Source: an uncultured Bacillaceae bacterium (GTDB lineage Bacteria; Bacillota; Bacilli; Bacillales; Caldibacillaceae). From it: a stretch of 9,359 bases of DNA. The stretch is from contig CALGAD010000076.1 in the NCBI GenBank assembly GCA_937951955.1, forward strand, positions 1-9,359. The letters are read 5' to 3'. Of this stretch, positions 4,856 to 9,359 are shown one piece after another. The notes below the pieces were generated by a model. That model searched no databases. It was not told where the DNA came from and worked only from the letters and a program-made list of their open reading frames with translations. Both the position numbers and the translations under genes were made by a program. Every line of letters begins with the position of its first letter. Positions within the stretch are counted from its first letter, which is position 1.

Positions 4856-5468
4856 AATCGAGCGATTGAACATCTTCATATGAAAATTGCCACTGGACCT
4901 TTTCTCCAATCGACAAATCTTCATATATAAAGGAATAAGATTCGGATAGCACACTATCATAGGTCAGCTGACCGGTGACCGTCTTCCCTGCTGGAATTTC
5001 AATCGTCAGAGGGTTTTGCGTATCAATTAACGCGAGATCTTGACGTTCCTTACCAGCAATTAAGGAAAAATGATTGAGCAATGAAAGTTCAGTTAATTCC
5101 TCACCGTGATTCGTTAGCTTTAGAGTTATGTTTAAAAATTTATCTTTATTCGGACTAAACTGATTGACAGAAAGTTCATCGATTCTTTCGAATTGGATCG
5201 AAATATTTCCTGCTCGGATCTCTTCTCCAATTGTCAAATCATGATCTTTGGTCTTGTCCGAAGTTGTATGAGCGGATACTGGGTTTTGCGTATATGCTAG
5301 AGTCGATAACTCTTGACCGCTCTCTCCTTGTGAAAACGCGCTCATTTCTTTCGGTAAATCCTTCGCTGGTTGCTTGTCGGTATTCACGGTTTCCGTACCT
5401 TGACAACCGACCAGGATAAAAGAACTAGTAAAAAGTGCGAAAAAAAATAGCTTCGTAAAAAAGCTCAT
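4854..5468 (-). CDS. DUF4352-like lipoprotein
   Basis: This encodes a 204-residue predicted lipoprotein. The N-terminus has a short basic-hydrophobic signal and the lipobox Leu19-Val20-Gly21-Cys22, so the mature protein should be anchored to the outer face of the membrane by Cys22. A low-complexity polar linker (about 23-76) leads to a beta-rich domain (about 77-198). Its FLNITLKLTNHGEE segment, later IPAGKTVTGQLTYDS and final YSFIYEDL fit the DUF4352/Telomeric-repeat-binding-factor-2-like immunoglobulin fold of many Gram-positive lipoproteins. Ligand and function are unknown. TQNP occurs at 60-63 and 150-153, and DLTIGEEI (77-84) is echoed by DLSIGEKV (184-191), with similar DNA, suggesting internal duplication. 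The start is ATG at 5468, with AGGAGG 6 bases upstream and a good sigma-A promoter (5500-5528). It is divergent from the phasin-like/kinase operon. Confidence 0.88.
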   Translation of the reverse strand: MSFFTKLFFFALFTSSFILVGCQGTETVNTDKQPAKDLPKEMSAFSQGESGQELSTLAYTQNPVSAHTTSDKTKDHDLTIGEEIRAGNISIQFERIDELSVNQFSPNKDKFLNITLKLTNHGEELTELSLLNHFSLIAGKERQDLALIDTQNPLTIEIPAGKTVTGQLTYDSVLSESYSFIYEDLSIGEKVQWQFSYEDVQSLD

Positions 5469-5499
5469 GACTTTCCTCCTAAGGACAAATTCGAATACT

Positions 5500-5528
5500 A
5501 TTTTAAATGACCATTACGTTTTTGTAAA
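5500..5528 (-). promoter_or_regulatory. Predicted sigma-A promoter of the lipoprotein gene
   Basis: On the minus strand TTTACA (5523-5528) and TAAAAT (5500-5505) are exactly 17 bases apart, each matching 5 of 6 consensus bases. The start would lie near 5493, about 25 bases before the ATG. Confidence 0.65.
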
Positions 5529-5536
5529 GAAACGAT

Positions 5537-5546
5537 GACAATTGTC
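5537..5546. repeat. Perfect palindrome GACAATTGTC in a divergent promoter region
   Basis: This 10-bp palindrome, with partly symmetric flanks (AACGAT and GTT), is centred about 48 bases upstream of the lipoprotein start and about 60 bases before the -35 of the operon on the right. The site would suit a dimeric regulator, but I recognise no known consensus. Confidence 0.35.
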
Positions 5547-5604
5547 GTTATGCTTTGTCCTGATAATAAAAAAACAAAATTTCCTTAACATTTTCAAGCT
5601 TTTA

Positions 5605-5633
5605 TTTACTTTATAGAAAATTCCCTTTATTAT
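5605..5633 (+). promoter_or_regulatory. Predicted sigma-A promoter of the phasin-like/kinase operon
   Basis: TTTACT (5605-5610) and TATTAT (5628-5633) are separated by exactly 17 bases. The start would be near 5640, giving a leader of about 40 bases before the ribosome binding site at 5667-5672 and the start codon. Confidence 0.6.
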
Positions 5634-5681
5634 TTAAGTAAGTACATTAAATCTTACCTATTATATAGGAGGTTATTATTG

Positions 5682-6008
5682 ATGAAAGATTTACTCGATC
5701 AATTGTTATCCTTAAGTATTGGTGCTGCGGTGGCCAGTAAAGAACAATTGGAAAAATTAATCAATGAGCTAGTTGAAAAAGGAAAAATGACGCGCGAAGA
5801 ATCGAGCGACCTGGTTGATGAATTGATTGAAAAAGGTCGTGCCACACAAGAAAAAATTGAAAAAGCTGTAAAAGAACGTGTGGAAAAATCATTGCATGAC
5901 ATGAATATCGTTACGAAAGATGAATTAGCGGAGCTTGAAAAACGGGTGGCGGCACTGGAGGAAAAATTGAACGAACAGACAGAAAACGAACAGACAGAAC
6001 AGGAATAG
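5682..6008 (+). CDS. Phasin-family-like small helical protein
   Basis: This encodes a 108-residue, almost entirely helical protein. An N-terminal amphipathic helix with a small-residue patch (LLSLSIGAAVAS, about 9-20) is followed by two similar charged segments, KLINELVEKGKMTREE and DLVDELIEKGRATQEK, and a C-terminal coiled coil (ELAELEKRVAALEEKLNE) ending in an acidic EQTENEQTEQE tail. This layout matches the phasin/polyhydroxyalkanoate-granule-associated-like proteins found next to ABC1 kinases in Bacilli. A granule role is only suggested by family; a membrane-associated partner of the kinase is equally possible. I start at ATG 5682 (9 bases from AGGAGG at 5667-5672); the TTG just before it, 6 bases away, is an alternative adding one residue. 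The kinase gene follows after 31 bases on the same strand, so the two are probably co-transcribed. Confidence 0.82.
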   Translation: MKDLLDQLLSLSIGAAVASKEQLEKLINELVEKGKMTREESSDLVDELIEKGRATQEKIEKAVKERVEKSLHDMNIVTKDELAELEKRVAALEEKLNEQTENEQTEQE

Positions 6009-6039
6009 AAAAAAAAGAAGCAGTTCACGGGGTGAGCAA

Positions 6040-7707
6040 ATGCTAGGGAAACGTTTGTCCAATGCCCAACGAATCCAGGAAATATTTGCGGCGCTGATAA
6101 GAAATGGCTTTGATTTTATCATTAAAGATTTAGGGATGTTTGATTTAGTTGGTAAAATCCAAAAGAAAAAAGTGATGTCCGATGAAGAAGTATTGTCTAA
6201 AAACATTGGTGAACGTGTGCGCATAACCCTGGAAGAGTTGGGTCCTACTTTTATTAAACTCGGTCAGCTGGCCAGTACACGTATTGACCTTTTCCCGCAA
6301 GAAATCATCCGTGAACTTGCCAAACTGCAAGATAATGTAAAACCTGTCCCCTTTGAAGATATTAAAAAAATAATCGAAGAAGAATTCAACATCCCCCTGG
6401 AAAATTTGTTTTCCGAATTTTCCAGGACTCCTGTTGCTTCTGCCTCGATTGGACAGGTTCATCGGGCAAAATTAAAAACGGGTGAAGAAGTCGCGATTAA
6501 AGTTCAGCGCCCCAATATTGAAAATACGATTGAAAAGGATTTAGAAATCTTAAATGATCTTGCTATTTTAATCGAGAACAGGACAGACTGGGGAAAAAAT
6601 TATCGGGTATATGATATTGTTAAAGAACTTTCCAGTTCTCTACGGATGGAGCTCGATTATACAAGGGAGGCAAAAAATGCCGAACGTTGTGCAACAAAGA
6701 TTAAAAAGTTGGATTATGTCAAAATACCTGACGTTTTTTGGGATTATACGACAAAGCGCGTCTTGACGATGGAATTTATTCATGCGCAGAAGCTGGATGC
6801 GTTCATTCAAGCAGGTGCGAGTGAAGACAAAGAAAAAATTGCAATGAATTTTGCCCATTGTATGTTCGAGCAAATCTTTGTAGGCGGTTTTTTCCATGCG
6901 GATCCACATCCGGGGAATGTCTTTATCACGGCTGATCGGAAGATTACATTAATTGATTTTGGAATGGTGGGACGGTTGTCACCACAAATGAAATTTGATT
7001 TAGCATCTTTATTAATCGCCTTAAAAGATGACGATCTCGAGGAAATCACAGCTATCGTCACAAAAATTGGACAGCTTAGCGAAGAAACCAATCGGGATCG
7101 ACTTCTTTTTGATCTGGATCATTTATTAGCAAAATACGCGAATGTCTCCTTAAAAAAAGTAAATATCTCGGAATTACTAAATGAAGTGATTCGTATCTGT
7201 TATGAGAATCAAATACGTATACCGGCCGATTTAACGTTGCTTGCTAAAACTTTATTAACGATGGAAGGTGTTTTATCGCGTCTTCATCCCGACTTTGTTC
7301 TGATGGATTTGGCGGAACCATTCGGCAGACGTTTGATTCGGGAACGGTATGAACCGAAAGCGATAATAAAAAACGCCCGCTCGAAATTTCGTGAAATCCA
7401 AAATATCCTGAATCAGTTTGAAGTTTTCCTAAGGAGCTTTACAAAAAAAGGAAAATTACAGGTAGAAATGGATCTTCCCGATATTCAAGATTTATTACAT
7501 AAAATGGATCGCATCACGAATCAACTTTCCTTCAGTATTGTCCTACTTGCTTTCAGCATTATGATGTCAGGTCTCGTCATTGGTGCTGCAATCATGAAAG
7601 AACAAACCATCCTTTGGTCATTCCCTGTAATCGAAATTGGCGGCATCGCAGCTACATTGATGTTTTTATGGTTGCTTTATTCGATATTGAAGTCCGGTCG
7701 TTTTTAA
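6040..7707 (+). CDS. ABC1/AarF/UbiB-family atypical kinase, membrane-anchored
   Basis: This encodes a 555-residue member of the protein-kinase-like ABC1 (UbiB/COQ8) family. The family's KxGQ motif (Lys73-Gly75-Gln76 in FIKLGQLASTR), the Ala-rich loop in place of a glycine-rich loop (VASASIGQVH, 132-141), the VAIK lysine (Lys154), the ExD motif (MELDYTRE, Glu204/Asp206), the catalytic HADPHPGN (286-293) and the DFG (306-308) are all present, so the fold looks intact and ATP-binding. Two hydrophobic helices at the C-terminus (about 498-519 and 529-550) should anchor it in the membrane. UbiB and COQ8 support ubiquinone synthesis, but Bacillaceae normally use menaquinone, so the substrate here is open. 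The start is ATG at 6040; the ribosome binding site is only GGGGTGA, weaker than its neighbours'. It is the second gene of the operon, followed by its own terminator. Confidence 0.95.
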   Translation: MLGKRLSNAQRIQEIFAALIRNGFDFIIKDLGMFDLVGKIQKKKVMSDEEVLSKNIGERVRITLEELGPTFIKLGQLASTRIDLFPQEIIRELAKLQDNVKPVPFEDIKKIIEEEFNIPLENLFSEFSRTPVASASIGQVHRAKLKTGEEVAIKVQRPNIENTIEKDLEILNDLAILIENRTDWGKNYRVYDIVKELSSSLRMELDYTREAKNAERCATKIKKLDYVKIPDVFWDYTTKRVLTMEFIHAQKLDAFIQAGASEDKEKIAMNFAHCMFEQIFVGGFFHADPHPGNVFITADRKITLIDFGMVGRLSPQMKFDLASLLIALKDDDLEEITAIVTKIGQLSEETNRDRLLFDLDHLLAKYANVSLKKVNISELLNEVIRICYENQIRIPADLTLLAKTLLTMEGVLSRLHPDFVLMDLAEPFGRRLIRERYEPKAIIKNARSKFREIQNILNQFEVFLRSFTKKGKLQVEMDLPDIQDLLHKMDRITNQLSFSIVLLAFSIMMSGLVIGAAIMKEQTILWSFPVIEIGGIAATLMFLWLLYSILKSGRF

Positions 7708-7740
7708 ACCGATTTTTCCACCATGGATCAATCGGTTTTT
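7706..7740 (+). terminator. Rho-independent terminator of the kinase operon
   Basis: AAACCGATT (7706-7714) pairs with AATCGGTTT (7730-7738), with an inner TCCA/TGGA stem (7717-7720 with 7724-7727), then TTTTT and a further T-run downstream. The stem begins inside the stop codon of the kinase gene. Confidence 0.8.
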
Positions 7741-7835
7741 ATCATTTTTTCTTGAACCCCTATTTCTTTCATAAATCATTCAAATAGTAAAATCGGTTGA
7801 TTTCCAATTTATAGCAGAAGCATCTAGTAATTTTA

Positions 7836-7862
7836 TTGGACATCGATTAAAATAAATATAAT
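7836..7862 (+). promoter_or_regulatory. Possible promoter of the M20 dipeptidase gene
   Basis: TATAAT (7857-7862) is a perfect -10, but the best -35, TTGGAC (7836-7841), is only 15 bases away. The -10 is about 26 bases before the ribosome binding site. Nothing else gene-like is seen in 7741-7899. Confidence 0.35.
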
Positions 7863-7899
7863 TCTTACATATTGAAAAAAGGAAGTCAGGAGGTTAATT

Positions 7900-9273
7900 A
7901 TGGTACAGGCATATAAAGCATATTTACAGGAAAATCGGGACCTTCACTTACAACAATTATCAGAATTTTTAAAAATACCGAGCGTTAGTTCCTTGTCTGA
8001 ACATAAGGAAGATGTTCGCCGAGCAGCGGAATGGTTAAAAGATGAGCTTGAAAGTATCGGTTTAGAACATGTGCAAGTGATGGAGACGAATGGTCATCCG
8101 GTCGTTTACGGGGACTGGTTGCATGCGGAAGGAAAACCGACCGTTTTAATCTATGGTCATTATGACGTGCAGCCGGTAGATCCTTTAGAACTCTGGGAAA
8201 CTCCTCCTTTTGAACCGGTGATTCGCGATGAGAAAATCTATGCTCGTGGTGCTAGTGACGATAAGGGTCAGGTTTTCATGCATATCAAGGTACTGGAAGC
8301 CTTTTTGAAAACCGATGGCAAATTACCGCTCAATATAAAAGTGATTTTTGAAGGTGAAGAAGAAATTGGCAGTCCTCACCTCCCTGCTTTTGTTGAGGAA
8401 CATCAAGATTTGTTACGGGCTGATTTACTCGTCATTTCCGATACGGCATTGCTTGATAAAGGAAAACCGACGATTTGTTACGGGCTGAGAGGTTTAGCAG
8501 GATTGCAAATCGATGTGAAAGGTCCGAATAGTGATCTTCATTCCGGAGCTTACGGTGGTGGCGTACAAAATCCGGCACATGCACTCGTCCAATTGCTCGC
8601 AAGCTTCCATGATGAAACGGGTAAAGTGGCTGTCGAAGGATTTTATGATCGCGTTCTTCCGTTAACTGATGAAGAAAGAAAAGCGTTCCGCGCATTAAAT
8701 ACCGATGAAGAAAAAATTCGTGAAGAATTAGGTGTTCCGGAACTGTTCGGCGAAGAAGGCTACAGTTTTAATGAGAGAACATGGGCCCGTCCGACTTTAG
8801 AAATAAACGGGATGTATAGCGGTTTCCAGGGAGAAGGTATTAAAACCGTCCTTCCTTCTGTCGCATCGGCAAAAATCACTTGCCGACTCGTTCCAGATCA
8901 AGATCCGGAAGAGATTTTACAACTTATCGAACGACATATTGAAAAGCATCAACCGAAGGGTGTCACTGTAACTGTTACAAGATTCGATCAAGGGCATCCG
9001 TTTATTACTCCACTCGAGCACCCGGCCATTCAAGCAGCGGGACGTGCCTATGAAAAAGTATACGGGGTCCCAACCGCCTATACCCGCAGTGGCGGTTCAA
9101 TTCCTATCGTTGCCGATTTCCAAAATATATTAAAACTCCCCGTTGTATTGATGGGATTTGCTTTACCGGGTGAAAATGTCCATGCACCGAACGAACATTT
9201 CCATTTAGAAAACTTTGACAAAGGGATGGAAACCCTTTGCCATTACTGGAAAGATATTGCGCAAACATTATAA
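7900..9273 (+). CDS. M20-family metallodipeptidase
   Basis: This encodes a 457-residue cytoplasmic dizinc peptidase of the M20 family, CNDP/carnosinase-like dipeptidase branch, which cleaves dipeptides and other short peptides for amino-acid supply. The metal and catalytic residues are all present: His87 (YGHYDVQP), bridging Asp120 (RGASDDKGQ), catalytic base Glu154 and ligand Glu155 (FEGEEEIGS), Asp181 (VISDT) and His428 (GENVHAPNE). The DLHSGAYGG motif with His214 lies in the inserted dimerisation domain (about 200-360) and in relatives reaches into the partner's active site. SGGSIPIV (397-404) is also typical. No signal peptide is present and the length is normal for the family. The start is ATG at 7900, with AGGAGG (7888-7893) 6 bases upstream. 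It is a single-gene unit between two terminators. Exact substrate preference cannot be read from sequence. Confidence 0.95.
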   Translation: MVQAYKAYLQENRDLHLQQLSEFLKIPSVSSLSEHKEDVRRAAEWLKDELESIGLEHVQVMETNGHPVVYGDWLHAEGKPTVLIYGHYDVQPVDPLELWETPPFEPVIRDEKIYARGASDDKGQVFMHIKVLEAFLKTDGKLPLNIKVIFEGEEEIGSPHLPAFVEEHQDLLRADLLVISDTALLDKGKPTICYGLRGLAGLQIDVKGPNSDLHSGAYGGGVQNPAHALVQLLASFHDETGKVAVEGFYDRVLPLTDEERKAFRALNTDEEKIREELGVPELFGEEGYSFNERTWARPTLEINGMYSGFQGEGIKTVLPSVASAKITCRLVPDQDPEEILQLIERHIEKHQPKGVTVTVTRFDQGHPFITPLEHPAIQAAGRAYEKVYGVPTAYTRSGGSIPIVADFQNILKLPVVLMGFALPGENVHAPNEHFHLENFDKGMETLCHYWKDIAQTL

Positions 9274-9278
9274 AGTAT

Positions 9279-9309
9279 AAAAAAGAAGCTGGTTACCAGC
9301 TTCTTTTTT
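9279..9309 (+). terminator. Rho-independent terminator of the dipeptidase gene
   Basis: A perfect 14-bp stem (9279-9292 with 9296-9309) with a 3-base loop ends in TTTTTT and starts 5 bases after the stop codon. The A-run on the other side makes it fully bidirectional, fitting a convergent gene on its right. Confidence 0.9.
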
Positions 9310-9314
9310 AACGA

Positions 9315-9359
9315 TTAAAACTCCGGGATATCATCGTCATATACATATTCTTGCAGCAT
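9315..9359 (-). CDS. Possible C-terminus of a convergent gene (partial)
   Basis: On the minus strand the last 45 bases are open and end at TAA (9315-9317), encoding the acidic tail LQEYVYDDDIPEF. The stop lies 5 bases from a bidirectional terminator, as expected for the end of a gene entering from the right edge. Fourteen residues are too few to name a family, and another minus-strand frame is also open here. Confidence 0.4.
   Translation of the reverse strand: MLQEYVYDDDIPEF

Noticed and set aside
4634..4960. 108-codon minus-strand open frame overlapping sspP
   Set aside because: It crosses the sspP gene, the shared terminator and the end of the lipoprotein gene, with no ribosome binding site and a composition unlike a real protein.
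5525..5542. CcpA cre-like sequence in the divergent promoter region
   Set aside because: About three fixed positions of the cre consensus mismatch, so it is not credible.
5699..6224. Minus-strand frames opposite the phasin-like gene and the start of the kinase
   Set aside because: They are Ser/Phe/Cys-rich shadows of a Glu/Lys-rich gene in the antisense frame.
1..9359. Mobile element, prophage, CRISPR array or defence island
   Set aside because: No transposase, integrase, regular repeat array or terminal repeats were seen; the tRNA genes show no adjoining integrase or attachment-site duplicate beyond the tandem tRNA copy itself.

Overview
This window is chromosomal DNA from a low-GC, endospore-forming Firmicute of the Bacillaceae type. 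Three genes for minor small acid-soluble spore proteins (sspN, tlp, sspP) flank a CitB-type aconitase. Most reading frames have AGGAGG-type ribosome binding sites, TTG and GTG starts are used, and the promoters read as sigma-A and sigma-G. I cannot fix the genus from sequence alone. I see no insertion sequence, prophage, CRISPR array or defence system; this is mostly conserved core genome.

Left part (1-3950). The minus strand carries, in transcription order, acnA/citB (aconitase), an FbpB-family small basic protein, sspN and tlp. acnA has its own terminator, so it is separate from the rest. Its upstream region matches the Bacillus subtilis citB control region: a perfect ATAA-N7-TTAT CcpC-type dyad centred about 66 bases before the likely transcription start, and a half-site near -27. 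An 11-bp perfect inverted repeat sits exactly where the mRNA should begin. sspN has a very good sigma-G promoter whose -10 element lies inside one arm of another inverted repeat, while the other arm reaches the sspN ribosome binding site and start codon.

Middle part (3911-5468). Two tandem tRNA-Lys(CUU) genes on the minus strand have their own promoter and terminator. Next come an unrecognised 83-residue coiled-coil-like protein (minus) and sspP (plus). sspP converges on a DUF4352-like lipoprotein gene (minus), and both share a bidirectional terminator. The order sspP / acnA / sspN-tlp matches my memory of the B. subtilis order, except that sspO is not seen and the tRNA pair and the 83-residue gene lie between.

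Right part (5469-9359). Divergent from the lipoprotein gene, a plus-strand operon encodes a small phasin-like amphipathic helical protein and an ABC1/UbiB-type atypical kinase with two C-terminal membrane helices. An M20-family metallodipeptidase follows as a separate unit with its own terminator. The last 45 bases probably hold the C-terminus of a convergent minus-strand gene. No intergenic stretch exceeds 300 bases. The items that most merit a second look are the sspN promoter/hairpin overlap, the acnA 5'-end hairpin, the phasin-like/kinase pair, and the internal repeats in the lipoprotein.
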